A DNA stretch of 64,000 nt from Bacillota bacterium (GCA_023400985.1 JAEXEN010000027.1:1-64000), one strand, 5' to 3'; shown: positions 17,038 through 26,144, counted from the first letter of the stretch. The notes: generated by a model not told the origin, from the sequence alone. Program-made: numbers and translations.

Positions 17038-17698
17038 AGCCTACACCCCGAACTGTCTCGATGAGCCTGTTTGCGCTTGTATCGCCAAGCCTGGTGCGGA
17101 CATACCGAATATAAACATCTACAACATTGCTATCGCCAAGATAATCATATCCCCACACTTCATTCAATATCTGCTCTCGCGTGAGTACGATATTTCGGTT
17201 TCGAACCAAATACTCTAATAAATCATACTGCGTTTTCGTTAAAAGGATGGTTTTGCCGTTTCGTATGACAAGCCTTTGTGCCGTATCCAAAGCCAGATCA
17301 CCAACTTTAATAACAGGCGCATCCTCCGCTTCATGCGGAGACACTCGCAAGCAGGCGCGTATCCGTGCGAGCAGCTCCTCAATGTGAAAGGGCTTCGTAA
17401 TATAATCATTCGCGCCCGTATCAAGCCCTGTTACCTTATCCACAATCGTATCGCGCGCCGTAAGCATAATGACGGGCGTATGCTTTTCCCTGCGCAAGCG
17501 GCGAAGCACTTCTATTCCGTTAAGTTCGGGAAGCATCACGTCAAGCAAGATCAAATCAAAACATTCGGAAAGCGCCAAATCAAGGCCTGTCCGTCCATCC
17601 GCTGCTGCCGTGACGGCATATCCCTCGTGCTCCAATTCTAACTTCACGAAACGAACGATTTCCGTTTCATCCTCGACAAACAAGATGCGCACACCCAT
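17015..17698 (-). CDS. OmpR/PhoB-family response regulator
   Basis: 227 residues from the ATG at 17698, six bases after GGAGG. Receiver domain with D10/E11, phosphoacceptor D53 (LLDVMLPE) and Lys in ITKPFH; winged-helix domain ending VDVYIRYVRTRLGD and GVGYVIRENA. It probably binds the boxes at 14240 and 15612, since OmpR-family proteins prefer tandem half sites 10-11 bases apart; this is inference. Confidence 0.93.
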   Translation of the reverse strand: MGVRILFVEDETEIVRFVKLELEHEGYAVTAAADGRTGLDLALSECFDLILLDVMLPELNGIEVLRRLRREKHTPVIMLTARDTIVDKVTGLDTGANDYITKPFHIEELLARIRACLRVSPHEAEDAPVIKVGDLALDTAQRLVIRNGKTILLTKTQYDLLEYLVRNRNIVLTREQILNEVWGYDYLGDSNVVDVYIRYVRTRLGDTSANRLIETVRGVGYVIRENA

Positions 17699-17764
17699 CA
17701 CCTCCCTCCATTTAAAGTTTACTCGCATCGAGTCGCTTTTTCTATACTGTGCCGTCTTTTATAA

Positions 17765-17784
17765 TCAGATTCTAATGCAACGAT
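17765..17784. promoter_or_regulatory. Degenerate third copy of the shared box
   Basis: In the divergent region between the two-component system and the phosphodiester glycosidase gene, the minus strand reads ATTAGAATCTGAT-TATA, matching the ATGAGAATCTCAT-GATA core with few changes. The second ATGATA half is not seen. Confidence 0.3.
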
Positions 17785-17895
17785 ACGGCTTCTATCATCT
17801 GCATTGCATAGAATGACACGCAGATCCACAGCGGAGGTTACAAGGCGGAAACACCCCCGATTACAGTAAAAAGAATAAGGAGAGCCCGATATAAA

Positions 17896-18897
17896 ATGAG
17901 AGAAAATCGTCAGAAGCCTGTAAAAGGCATCGTTATCGTCTTACGCGACATTCTGATCTTCGGCATTGCGCTCGTCGTATTCGCCCTGTTTCACCATGTA
18001 TTACCGAAAGATGGCGGAGGCCCTAAACTGAGTATCGTAGATGTGGGGGAGCAAAGCACCTCGGCCACACAGAAGCCCGCTGAGAATACGCCCGCACCCA
18101 ACGCAAATACGGCAGGTGCTCCTGTACCTACAAACGCACCTGCCGACCCCGGTGATTTCTCTACGGTATTTCCAAGTGAGGATACGGGCATAGGGGCGCT
18201 CTACAGTTACCAAAGCGATACGCTCCGCATTGCCATCAATCCGGTGCAGGAGAACGGAATCACCTATTATGTGGCGGATATATGGATGAAAAACATCGAT
18301 ACCTTTCGGACCGCGTTCGCAAAAGGTCAATATGGTCAAGGCATCCATGAGGGACCTGTTGCCATGGCGGAAAACAATCGAGCTGTTCTGGCCGTGACCG
18401 GTGATTATTACGGAGCACGGGCCAAGGGTATCGTCATACGCAACGGCGAATTATACCGCGATACCTTATACGGCGACGTTGCGGTACTGTTTGCCGATGG
18501 CACGCTCGACACCTATTCAAAGGACGAATTCAGTATCGATGCTGCAATTGAGCGCAAAGCATACCAGGCATGGTCTTTTGGCCCCAAGCTTCTTAGTAAC
18601 GGGCAGCCGATTGAGGAGTTTACCGATGCGATCAAAGGCGCCAACCCGCGCAGCGCAATCGGCTACTATGAACCTGGCCACTACTGCGCCATCGTCGTCG
18701 ATGGCAGGCAGCCCGGTTATTCAAAGGGAATGACATTGGCCGAGTTATCCAAGGTTTTTTATGATTTGGGCTGCAAAGCCGCCTATAACTTAGACGGGGG
18801 CCAAACCGCCATGATGGTGTTTCAGGGAGTCCCAGTCAACCAAGCATACAAGGGCGGCCGCCAGTGCAGCGACATCGTGTACTTTGGAGGAAAATAG
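17896..18897 (+). CDS. Membrane-anchored phosphodiester glycosidase (NAGPA-domain) protein
   Basis: 333 residues. Short basic N-terminus, a membrane segment at about 15-35, a Pro/Ala/Thr linker (about 55-80), then the NAGPA-like domain to the end. Recognisable parts: VTGDYYGARAKGIVIRNGE, PRSAIGYYEPGHYCAIVVDG, YNLDGGQTAMM and a final CSDIVYFGG. This family is named for the enzyme that uncovers mannose-6-phosphate; bacterial members are thought to cut sugar phosphodiesters in exopolymers or teichoic-type chains. AAGGAG precedes the ATG. First gene of a three-gene unit, divergent from the two-component system. Confidence 0.87.
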   Translation: MRENRQKPVKGIVIVLRDILIFGIALVVFALFHHVLPKDGGGPKLSIVDVGEQSTSATQKPAENTPAPNANTAGAPVPTNAPADPGDFSTVFPSEDTGIGALYSYQSDTLRIAINPVQENGITYYVADIWMKNIDTFRTAFAKGQYGQGIHEGPVAMAENNRAVLAVTGDYYGARAKGIVIRNGELYRDTLYGDVAVLFADGTLDTYSKDEFSIDAAIERKAYQAWSFGPKLLSNGQPIEEFTDAIKGANPRSAIGYYEPGHYCAIVVDGRQPGYSKGMTLAELSKVFYDLGCKAAYNLDGGQTAMMVFQGVPVNQAYKGGRQCSDIVYFGGK

Positions 18898-18900
18898 AAA

Positions 18901-19170
18901 TTGAAATCGCATAAGTTTTGGGATTTTTTCTGCCATGCCAATATTATTCTCGGGACTATGTTCGTAGTGTTCTTTTGCCTGGACAAGGTGAACCCCGCCA
19001 TGGAATTTATCAACAGCGATATCAGTAAATGGCTGCTTCTGTTTTTTTGCCTGTGTGCGATCACGAACGGCGTCATAGGAGCTATTTATGTTTTTAAAGG
19101 AGATAAAGCGCAAAAAACGCATCACAATCGGAAAAAGGAAAGCGACGGATATGAAAGGCACCACGACTAA
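18901..19170 (+). CDS. Small two-helix membrane protein
   Basis: 89 residues with a TTG start 10 bases after GGAGG, 3 bases past the preceding stop. Two hydrophobic stretches (about 12-27 and 40-64) and a charged, His-rich tail ending ERHHD. No family recognised. Its 3' end overlaps the P-type ATPase gene, so the two are coupled. It may be a small accessory subunit of that pump; this is inference from position only. Confidence 0.65.
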   Translation: MKSHKFWDFFCHANIILGTMFVVFFCLDKVNPAMEFINSDISKWLLLFFCLCAITNGVIGAIYVFKGDKAQKTHHNRKKESDGYERHHD

Positions 19171-21271
19171 GCGCCCGAGCAAAAAAGCGGCCCCAAAGAT
19201 AGGCAATACGGTGCCACAAATTATTACGAAGCATGTATTTACATTATTTAACGCATTCAATTTTATAATTGCCGTTTGCATCATCCTTGTGGGCGCATAT
19301 GAAAACCTGCTGTATCTGGGTGTGATTCTTTGCAATATTCTGATTGGTATTGTGCAGGATATCCGCTCTATGCGCATCGTTCAAAAGCTTTCCCTAATCA
19401 CCGAACCTCATGTCACGGTGATCAGGGCAGGCGAGTATATGAAAGTGCCGCCTGACGAGCTCAAGCAGGGAGACTTGATGCAGCTTATGCGGGGCGATCA
19501 GATTTGTGCGGATGCAACAGTCGCGGGGGGCTCTATCGAGGTAAACGAGGCATTGCTTACCGGGGAATCCGGAGCCATCAAAAAGTCTATCGGAGACACA
19601 CTCCTTTCCGGCGGCTTTGTTTCAAGCGGTACATGCACGGCTTACACCCTTCGCGTAGGCGAAAACAGCTATGCGGGGGACATAACCAATCAGGCAAAAC
19701 AGCCCAAGAAAAGCTATTCATTGCTGCTTGATTCCTTAAATAAGCTCGTCAAGTTCACGAGCCTATTTATTCTGCCCCTTGGTGCAATTTTATTCTACCA
19801 AAGCTATGCGCTTAAGGGGCTTCCGATAAAGCTTGCCGTTACGACCACCAGCGCCGCTCTCCTGGGGCTTTTACCCAAAGGATTGCTGCTGCTTACAAGC
19901 GTGTCGCTGGCATTGGGCGTCATCCGCTTGGGGAAGCGTCAAACGCTTGTCCAGGAGTTGTTCGGTATCGAAGCGCTGGCGTGTACCGACGTGCTTTGCA
20001 TGGACAAGACGGGTACGTTGACGCAGGGAAATATGGAGGTGAGCGAGATCATATCCCTTTCATCTATGGGATTATCTTCACATACGAAAAACATGATGGG
20101 TATGCTGGTTTGGTCGTTGGAGGATGAAAACGACGTATTGCTTGCATTAAAGCGCTGCTTTCCCGGGGATGACGCTGAACCCTGTATAAAGCGCGTGCCT
20201 TTTTCTTCCGAGCGTGCATGGAGCGGCGCGCAGTTCAAAGCCTTTGGCACCGTGGTGATGGGAGCACCCGATAAGCTGCTTCATGATATACCGGAAAGCA
20301 TCAAAAATAAGCAAATGAAAGGTACGCATGTTATCGCGTTCGCACATACCCGAGAGCTTCTCGGGGAGGAACTGCCCGATGCCTTAACCCCCATCGCCGC
20401 CGTTTGCTTGCGGGATGCAATTCGGCCTGAAGCCGCGGAAGTGTTGCGTTATTTCAAAAAGCAGGGTATACGCCTGATGATATTTTCAGGTGACAGCGCG
20501 GATGCGGCGGCGTCCGTTGCGCAGCTCGTCGGAATGGAAGGTGCTGAGACCGCAATCGATGCGGCTTTCTTGGCAACTGATTCGCAAGTACAGGAAGCCT
20601 TAAGTCTTTGCTCTGTATTCGGCCGGGTCTCGCCCGAACAGAAAAGGCAATTTGTTCAAACCCTGCAACAGGATGGGCATACGGTGGCGATGCTGGGGGA
20701 CGGAGTAAATGATGTGCTCGCCATCCGTCAGGCGGACTGCGGTATCGCAATGGCTTCAGGCTGCGACGCTTCCCGTCGCGTAGCGCGGTTGGTGCTGATG
20801 GACAATCGTTTTTCAGCGCTGCCCAAGATCGTAAGTGAAGGAAGGCGTGTGGTCAACAATATCGGCCGAGTCGCGGAATTCTTTTTGACAAAGACCTGCT
20901 TTTCTTTTCTCTTGTCGTTGATTTGCGCGCTGACGCAGACTCGTTATCCCTTTGAACCTTTGCAGCTTAGCATATACTCTATGATCTGTGAAGCGCTGCC
21001 GGCACTGATCTTGACGCTCAGGCCCAATGCGGCTCAAATTCAAAAGAAAATTCTGCTGCAAGCGGTCAAAAGAGCCTTGCCTTTTGCATTTGCCATAACG
21101 GTCGGCGCGCTTGTCATTCCTCTGCTGGCTCCCCGAATCGGGCTAACACAAGCTGCTGTCTCGTGGGCCGTATTTGCGTGGACCTTATTGGTTGGGCTCG
21201 GCCTGGTATTGAAGGTGGTTTTTGCCAGAAGGATAAAAGACGCAAGCGATTCAGAGGCCCATATACATTGA
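19088..21271 (+). CDS. P-type cation ATPase (CtpE/Exp7-like)
   Basis: 727 residues, all catalytic signatures present: LTGES (actuator), CMDKTGTLTQGN (phosphorylated Asp), MLGDGVNDVLAIRQADCGIAMA (hinge). No N-terminal metal-binding domain. The first membrane part (HVFTLFNAFNFIIAVCIILVG) and the VQDIRSMRIVQKLSLI segment resemble the CtpE/Exp7 group, in which calcium-linked transport has been reported. In the membrane helix before the phosphorylation site the usual PEGL-type motif reads LLPKGLLLL, with Lys for Glu. Start: the ATG at 19088 has AGGAG six bases upstream; the ATG at 19151 is an alternative. Confidence 0.88.
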   Translation: MFLKEIKRKKRITIGKRKATDMKGTTTKRPSKKAAPKIGNTVPQIITKHVFTLFNAFNFIIAVCIILVGAYENLLYLGVILCNILIGIVQDIRSMRIVQKLSLITEPHVTVIRAGEYMKVPPDELKQGDLMQLMRGDQICADATVAGGSIEVNEALLTGESGAIKKSIGDTLLSGGFVSSGTCTAYTLRVGENSYAGDITNQAKQPKKSYSLLLDSLNKLVKFTSLFILPLGAILFYQSYALKGLPIKLAVTTTSAALLGLLPKGLLLLTSVSLALGVIRLGKRQTLVQELFGIEALACTDVLCMDKTGTLTQGNMEVSEIISLSSMGLSSHTKNMMGMLVWSLEDENDVLLALKRCFPGDDAEPCIKRVPFSSERAWSGAQFKAFGTVVMGAPDKLLHDIPESIKNKQMKGTHVIAFAHTRELLGEELPDALTPIAAVCLRDAIRPEAAEVLRYFKKQGIRLMIFSGDSADAAASVAQLVGMEGAETAIDAAFLATDSQVQEALSLCSVFGRVSPEQKRQFVQTLQQDGHTVAMLGDGVNDVLAIRQADCGIAMASGCDASRRVARLVLMDNRFSALPKIVSEGRRVVNNIGRVAEFFLTKTCFSFLLSLICALTQTRYPFEPLQLSIYSMICEALPALILTLRPNAAQIQKKILLQAVKRALPFAFAITVGALVIPLLAPRIGLTQAAVSWAVFAWTLLVGLGLVLKVVFARRIKDASDSEAHIH

Positions 21272-21434
21272 ACAATCGGACGAACAAGAACTGGGAAACA
21301 TGCAGGCATACGGCAGCGGCTACTTGCCTATTTGGTCTTTTAAAGTTTATCGAAGCAGTATTAACAGCATTTTTAGCTATGGCCAGCATGGCGATCATGC
21401 GGATCGCGTTTCCTAAATTCGGGAATAGTTTTCT

Positions 21435-22319
21435 CTATTGCGTTTTTCTGCGGCTTCTTTTTTCTTCGTACATTTTTCTATCAGCTATTTGAATCATTTC
21501 CTCAGCCGTAAGCAACGATTGAAACATGGTATGTGTCCCCAATGAGGCGGTAATTTTTATAATCTCGTTTTGCATGGGCATCTCAATAGATGCAATGCTT
21601 CTGCGAATTCTCTTTGAAATATGGGCGGCTTCATCACTACGGATATTGTTCAGACAAACGACGAACTCGTCCCCGCCATATCTGGCGACCCAATCCATAT
21701 CAGCTCGTATACAATCCTTTATGGCGTTTGCCACCCGTTTTAGCGCAAGGTCTCCCGTGGTATGGCCATATGTGTCGTTGATCGTTTTCATATTGTCTAT
21801 GTCTATAAAGATGACGGACAGCGGCTGCTGCGCCAACGTGGCTTTGACAATATCTACCGGCAGCCGGTCATCCACAAAGCGGCGGTTGTATATAGAGGTC
21901 AAATGATCCTTTACCACCATAGCATTGAGGTTGCATACGACACTGCGCATCATTTTGCCTTCATTATAATTGCCTGTACCGATCATCATGCTGTCCGTAG
22001 CGTTTTTGAGCAGCTCTAATACAATTGTCGCCTCTGCCGTTTCTATCGGAAGCGCTGTAACCAGCATAATCTCATCGGGATTCTGTTCGAGCTTTATGTA
22101 GCTTTTGTTTTCATAATGGGCACGCACGGAGATGCAATTATCGCATATACGCCCGTTTTTCCAATAATTGAAACAAATCTTGTCCGTTTCCGCTATGCTT
22201 TGGCCCTGGTATTCTATGACCCTTTTTTGCACGGGGTCAACAAGCCTTACTACGTCATACATTTTATTGAAAAAGACCAAATCATCTTTTAGCTTGCTGA
22301 GAGTTAATTGCTCCGGCAT
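21435..22319 (-). CDS. GGDEF-domain diguanylate cyclase with Cys-containing N-terminal domain
   Basis: 294 residues, no membrane segment. The GGDEF domain is C-terminal (about 130-290), with DHLTSIYNRRF at its start and intact RYGGDEF at 213-219, so it should make c-di-GMP. The inhibitory RxxD site is off register (RADMD). The N-terminal domain has C49, C59 and C62 (ICDNC), a pattern that could bind metal or respond to redox state. Convergent with the P-type ATPase gene and apparently monocistronic. Confidence 0.88.
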   Translation of the reverse strand: MPEQLTLSKLKDDLVFFNKMYDVVRLVDPVQKRVIEYQGQSIAETDKICFNYWKNGRICDNCISVRAHYENKSYIKLEQNPDEIMLVTALPIETAEATIVLELLKNATDSMMIGTGNYNEGKMMRSVVCNLNAMVVKDHLTSIYNRRFVDDRLPVDIVKATLAQQPLSVIFIDIDNMKTINDTYGHTTGDLALKRVANAIKDCIRADMDWVARYGGDEFVVCLNNIRSDEAAHISKRIRRSIASIEMPMQNEIIKITASLGTHTMFQSLLTAEEMIQIADRKMYEEKRSRRKTQ

Positions 22320-22598
22320 AATGTTTTCTCCCCGGGTTTTATTTTAATTCCAATGAAAGAGCTGTAGAGCTAAGAAGGCCCGGTCCGCCCCTATATGAAG
22401 CCGCTCTCCATTGGGATTCGCGCTTATCCGACGGATTTTTCAATAGATTATATCATGCCTTTTCGCATAAAAGAAGACACAGTTCCCTCTGGCGGAAGCT
22501 GTATCTTTGGAGATTATGCTGTAAATAAAATTTCTCACCGCCAGCGAAAGCGGGTTGTAGCTGATCATTCTTTTTAGAGGCACGGTAAAAATCCTAGC
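22320..22598. other. Intergenic region between the serine hydrolase and GGDEF genes
   Basis: No supported gene. It contains the terminator at 22469-22502; the rest is presumably the promoter region of the GGDEF gene. Confidence 0.5.
22469..22502 (-). terminator. Terminator of the serine hydrolase gene
   Basis: On the minus strand a stem built from ACAG-TTCC against GGAA-CTGT around GCCAGA, followed by GTCTTCTTTTATG. It closely resembles the terminator at 23683-23718. Confidence 0.6.
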
Positions 22599-23624
22599 CT
22601 ATGTGCCAGACATGTATTCTCGAATATTTTTCAGCAGCCCCCAGACATTATCTCCGTAATTGCTTACCAGCGTAATCGTAATATTTCTATTGGGGTCATA
22701 GGAAGAAATAAAACTTACACCGGGGTCACAACCTTGAAAGTAGGGATTATAACTGTCGTCACCGGCCGGTGCCAGCCAGATTCCATAACCATAATATCCT
22801 GTTTCTCTACTCCCGCTATGGCAACGTAACATTTCCAAAGTTGTCTTCTTTGTAAGCAACTTATACGACGAAAGAGCATCCCAGAATTTTTCGATATCGC
22901 CTACCGTCGTAAACGCGCCGCCTGCGCCGGTTCCTTTGGCGTCTACGCTGTATATGTTTGTGCGAAATCCATCCCTTTCTTTTTCGAATATATAACTGTT
23001 GGCGCACTTTGCCGGAAGCCTATCCAGTTCGTAGTAACCCGTAGAATCCATTCCGCGAGGACTAAAGACATTTGACTGGAGGCAGATGTCAAACGGTTGA
23101 TTTGTCACAGCTTCAATTATCATTGCCAGCACGATGAATCCTGTGTTATTATATTGAAACTTTGTGCCGCGGGGATACATCATCGGCTTGTCAATAAACA
23201 GAGGCAGCAAATCGGCGTTTGTTCGAATTTTATAATTGGGGAAATCTTTCCATAAATCCTCGTACTCGCTCATTACACTTTCATCGAAGTAATCGGGGAT
23301 ACCGGATGTGTGCATAAGCAGTTGTTCCACGGTAATATCTATGTCAATCTCATGCCAATCCAAAGGAAGAAGATTGCCAAGAGTATTTTGAAGGCGCAAT
23401 TTGCCGCTTTCAATCAGCTGAAGTATCGAAACGGCGACAAAAACCTTTCCCGCGGAAGCAGTAGCAAATTTCGTTTCAAGTGTATTGGGAATTTGATTTG
23501 AAAGGTCTGCGTAGCCATATGCCCCTGTAAATACAGTCTGTTTATTCTTTGAAATTTGGACGCAGCCCCGAAAGCCTTGGTCAAGCAAAATATGTGTAAT
23601 ATGGCTGACATCTATAATACACAT
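22599..23624 (-). CDS. Serine hydrolase of the beta-lactamase / class C PBP fold
   Basis: 341 residues from the ATG at 23624 (AAGGAG seven bases upstream); upstream in-frame ATGs lack spacing or a ribosome site. Active-site S57-x-x-K60 (ATASAGK), Tyr-x-Asn as Y158-N-N160 (QYNNTG), and HTSG at 105-108. No signal peptide in the chosen frame, so probably cytoplasmic. These proteins act as esterases, D-aminopeptidases or carboxypeptidases; the substrate cannot be assigned. It is not a typical AmpC, which would be secreted. Confidence 0.85.
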   Translation of the reverse strand: MCIIDVSHITHILLDQGFRGCVQISKNKQTVFTGAYGYADLSNQIPNTLETKFATASAGKVFVAVSILQLIESGKLRLQNTLGNLLPLDWHEIDIDITVEQLLMHTSGIPDYFDESVMSEYEDLWKDFPNYKIRTNADLLPLFIDKPMMYPRGTKFQYNNTGFIVLAMIIEAVTNQPFDICLQSNVFSPRGMDSTGYYELDRLPAKCANSYIFEKERDGFRTNIYSVDAKGTGAGGAFTTVGDIEKFWDALSSYKLLTKKTTLEMLRCHSGSRETGYYGYGIWLAPAGDDSYNPYFQGCDPGVSFISSYDPNRNITITLVSNYGDNVWGLLKNIREYMSGT

Positions 23625-23682
23625 GGAATACTCCTTCTCCATAGTAATTTTAGCAAACCCATCATAACATGATTTGAAACAT

Positions 23683-23718
23683 AAAAAAGGACACACCTCT
23701 CCCTTGGCGGAAGATGTG
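23683..23718 (-). terminator. Terminator downstream of the ZIP transporter
   Basis: Minus strand: CCACATCTTCC pairing imperfectly with GGGAGAGGTGTG, then CCTTTTTTATG. Loop and flanks are related to the terminator at 22469-22502. Confidence 0.55.
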
Positions 23719-23768
23719 GCTGTTTATTTACCATTCATAAGCGATGCCAAGCCCGTCCTTTGGGATAA

Positions 23769-23842
23769 GGGGGCGGTTCTTTCGTCTTTTCCTATTCTTG
23801 TAGTGCCGGGATAGAGTTTGCTCTGTAAAAACAAAGGAACCG
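23769..23842. repeat. Imperfect inverted-repeat element
   Basis: GGGGGCGGTTCTTTCGTCTTTT (23769-23790, one repeat arm) faces the inverted match AAAACAAAGGAACCG (23828-23842). A related arm, GGGGCGGTTCCCTCGTCTTT, lies at 30706-30725. This resembles small REP/MITE-like palindromic elements. Confidence 0.4.
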
Positions 23843-23853
23843 TTTCTTTGTCT

Positions 23854-24642
23854 TCAGCCAAGCGCCACATCGAGAAGCATCATTAGGGCGAAGCCGAGAG
23901 CTGTGCCTATGGTGCCTATGTTCGAGTGCTCGCCCGATTGAGCTTCGGGGATGAGCTCCTCCACTACCACATAGATCATGGCGCCGGCGGCAAAGGAGAG
24001 AATATACGGCAGGATGGGCGTCACGAGCGAGGTGAGAAGGATCGTGATTACCGCGCCGACGGGCTCCACCACACCCGAAAGGAAGCCGTACAGGAATGCG
24101 CGTCTTTTTGAAAGCCCCGTGCCGACAAGCGGCATGGATATGATGGCGCCTTCGGGAAAATTCTGGATGGCGATGCCGATGGCAAGCGCGAACGCGCCCG
24201 CCGCAGTGATGACGTTGCTGCCCGACAGCATGCCGGCCAGCACAACGCCTACGGCCATACCCTCCGGAATGTTATGAAGCGTGACGGCCAACACCAGCAT
24301 GACCGATTTTCCCATACCGCTCGGCCTACCCTCGGGCACGTCGGAATCCATATGAAGGTGCGGTATGAGGGTATCGAGGAGCAGCAAAAAGCCGATGCCG
24401 ATCAAAAAACCTAAAACGGCGGGCACCCAGGGTATGCCGCCTTGCGCCTCTTCCATTTCGATGGCGGGAATAAGGAGCGACCAAACCGAGGCCGCGATCA
24501 TGACGCCCGAGGCGAAGCCGAGAAGCGCCTTTTGAAGGCGCGTACTCATTTGGCCCTTCATGAAAAATACCATGGCTGCGCCGAGCGTCGTACCCATGAA
24601 CGGGATCGCTACCCCGATGACTGCCTTTAACGTATCGCTCAT
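23854..24642 (-). CDS. ZIP-family divalent metal transporter
   Basis: 262 residues from the ATG at 24642, five bases after AGGAG. About eight membrane helices. The two metal-site motifs are clear: LHNIPEGMAVGVV in helix 4 and NFPEGAIISMPL in helix 5. A short acidic/His stretch (PHLHMDSDVPEG) lies in the loop before helix 4. Members such as ZupT import zinc, manganese or iron. Apparently monocistronic; an upstream open stretch is the leader, not coding. Confidence 0.92.
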   Translation of the reverse strand: MSDTLKAVIGVAIPFMGTTLGAAMVFFMKGQMSTRLQKALLGFASGVMIAASVWSLLIPAIEMEEAQGGIPWVPAVLGFLIGIGFLLLLDTLIPHLHMDSDVPEGRPSGMGKSVMLVLAVTLHNIPEGMAVGVVLAGMLSGSNVITAAGAFALAIGIAIQNFPEGAIISMPLVGTGLSKRRAFLYGFLSGVVEPVGAVITILLTSLVTPILPYILSFAAGAMIYVVVEELIPEAQSGEHSNIGTIGTALGFALMMLLDVALG

Positions 24643-24808
24643 AGATCTCCTGACCGTCCCATTCGGGTCGCGTATCTCCCGCATGCGAATATGGGTCCTT
24701 TTGGAAACACGGAATATAGAAAAGTATAGCACACATACCGTAAAGCATCAATTCGCATAGCCGGATCGCTCACCCGGGGGCTTGCCGCCAAACGTCTGTA
24801 AAGGCATC

Positions 24809-24836
24809 AAAAAAGCCCGCAAACGCGGGTTTTTTG
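24809..24836 (-). terminator. Rho-independent terminator after the ammonium transporter
   Basis: CCCGC/GCGGG stem flanked by A6 and T6 tracts on both sides, about 60 bases after the amt stop on the minus strand; it can work on either strand. Confidence 0.75.
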
Positions 24837-24896
24837 CGACAATATCTGCATTGTCAAAAATACGCGAGCGCCGCGCTTAGCGGACATTCATGCAAA

Positions 24897-26144
24897 TCAC
24901 TTGTTATGTAAATCGGTTTGCGTAACGGTGCCGGCAAATTCATAAGCTGCTTCCCCGTGGAGGTATCCGTCCAAGCCCTTGCGCTCTTCCGCTTCCGGCA
25001 CCCTTACCGGCACGAAGCGGTTGATAAGTTTAAGCAGCAGGAATGTCATACCGAAAGAATACACGCCAACGATCGCCACCGCCCCAAGCTGGATCAGGAA
25101 CTGCATCGGGTTGCCGTCTATCAGGCCAGCCGCGCCGCCCACGCTCTTTACGGCCAACACGCCGAGAAGGAGCGTACCGAGCACGCCGCCTACACCATGC
25201 GCGCCGAAAACGTCAAGTGCGTCGTCAACCGCGCTTTTTTTCAACAGCCGGATTACCATGTATACTACGGCGGCGGCCGCGATACCGATGAGCAAGGCGC
25301 TCCATGGCTGCACGAACCCCGAACCCGGCGTGACTGCGGCCATACCCACGATAGAGCCGACCAGACTGCCGGTAACCCCTGGTTTCTTTTCTAAGAACCA
25401 GCCAATGCATAACCACGTCAGCATTGCGCTCGCTCCGGCGATGCCGGTGTTTACAACCGCAACGGCAGCCACGGCATTCGCGGCAAGCGCACTGCCGCCG
25501 TTGAACGCAAACCACCCGAACCACAATATACCGGTGCCAAGGGCAACATAGGTGGCATTATGGGGAGACGTACTCTCGCCGGGTACTATATGCCGCTTCC
25601 CGATAAAGATGGCGGACGCCAGCGCGGCGACGCCGGCGCTTTCATGCACCACAAGCCCGCCCGCAAAATCGACGACGCCCATCTGCTGCAGGAAGCCGCC
25701 GCCCCATACCCAATGGGCGATGGGGATATAGACGGCAATGCTCCATAAAGCCACGAAGAGCAGGTACCCTTTGAAGCTCATCCTGTCGGCAAAAGCGCCG
25801 GTGATGAGCGCGGGCGTGATGATGGCAAACATAAGCTGAAATGCGAAAAACGCGAGAAACGGGATCGTCTGCCCATAGAGCGTGCTCGGTTGCATCCCCA
25901 CGCCGTTCAGAAACGCATACTGAAGGTTGCCGATAATACCGTGCACATCCGTTCCGAAGGCCAGCGAAAAGCCGCAGACAAACCAGATCACCGTTACCAC
26001 ACCCATGGAGATGAAGTTTTGCATCATGATGGTAAGCACATGCTGTTTGCGCACGAGTCCGCCGTAAAAAAAAGCGAGCCCCGGCGTCATGAAACATACC
26101 ATGGCTGCACAGAGCAATACAAATGCGGTATCTCCCGAATTCAT
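24897..26144 (-). CDS. amt: Ammonium transporter
   Basis: 415 residues, 11 predicted membrane helices. Conserved channel features: FMTPGLAFFYGGLVRKQH in helix 1, VWGGGFLQQMGVVDFAGGLVVHESAG (first pore His), VFGAHGVGGVLGTLLLG (second pore His). The C-terminal tail GLDGYLHGEAAYE is the segment that normally meets the trimer partner and PII protein. It brings in ammonium. It is the third gene on the minus strand behind the Amt-kinase fusion and its regulator, 170 bases downstream of the regulator, and is their likely target. No glnB/glnK gene is adjacent. Confidence 0.95.
   Translation of the reverse strand: MNSGDTAFVLLCAAMVCFMTPGLAFFYGGLVRKQHVLTIMMQNFISMGVVTVIWFVCGFSLAFGTDVHGIIGNLQYAFLNGVGMQPSTLYGQTIPFLAFFAFQLMFAIITPALITGAFADRMSFKGYLLFVALWSIAVYIPIAHWVWGGGFLQQMGVVDFAGGLVVHESAGVAALASAIFIGKRHIVPGESTSPHNATYVALGTGILWFGWFAFNGGSALAANAVAAVAVVNTGIAGASAMLTWLCIGWFLEKKPGVTGSLVGSIVGMAAVTPGSGFVQPWSALLIGIAAAAVVYMVIRLLKKSAVDDALDVFGAHGVGGVLGTLLLGVLAVKSVGGAAGLIDGNPMQFLIQLGAVAIVGVYSFGMTFLLLKLINRFVPVRVPEAEERKGLDGYLHGEAAYEFAGTVTQTDLHNK

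Noticed and set aside
22599..23624. Considered as a resistance beta-lactamase
   Set aside because: No signal peptide and only the general serine-hydrolase motifs, as in many class C PBP-like esterases.
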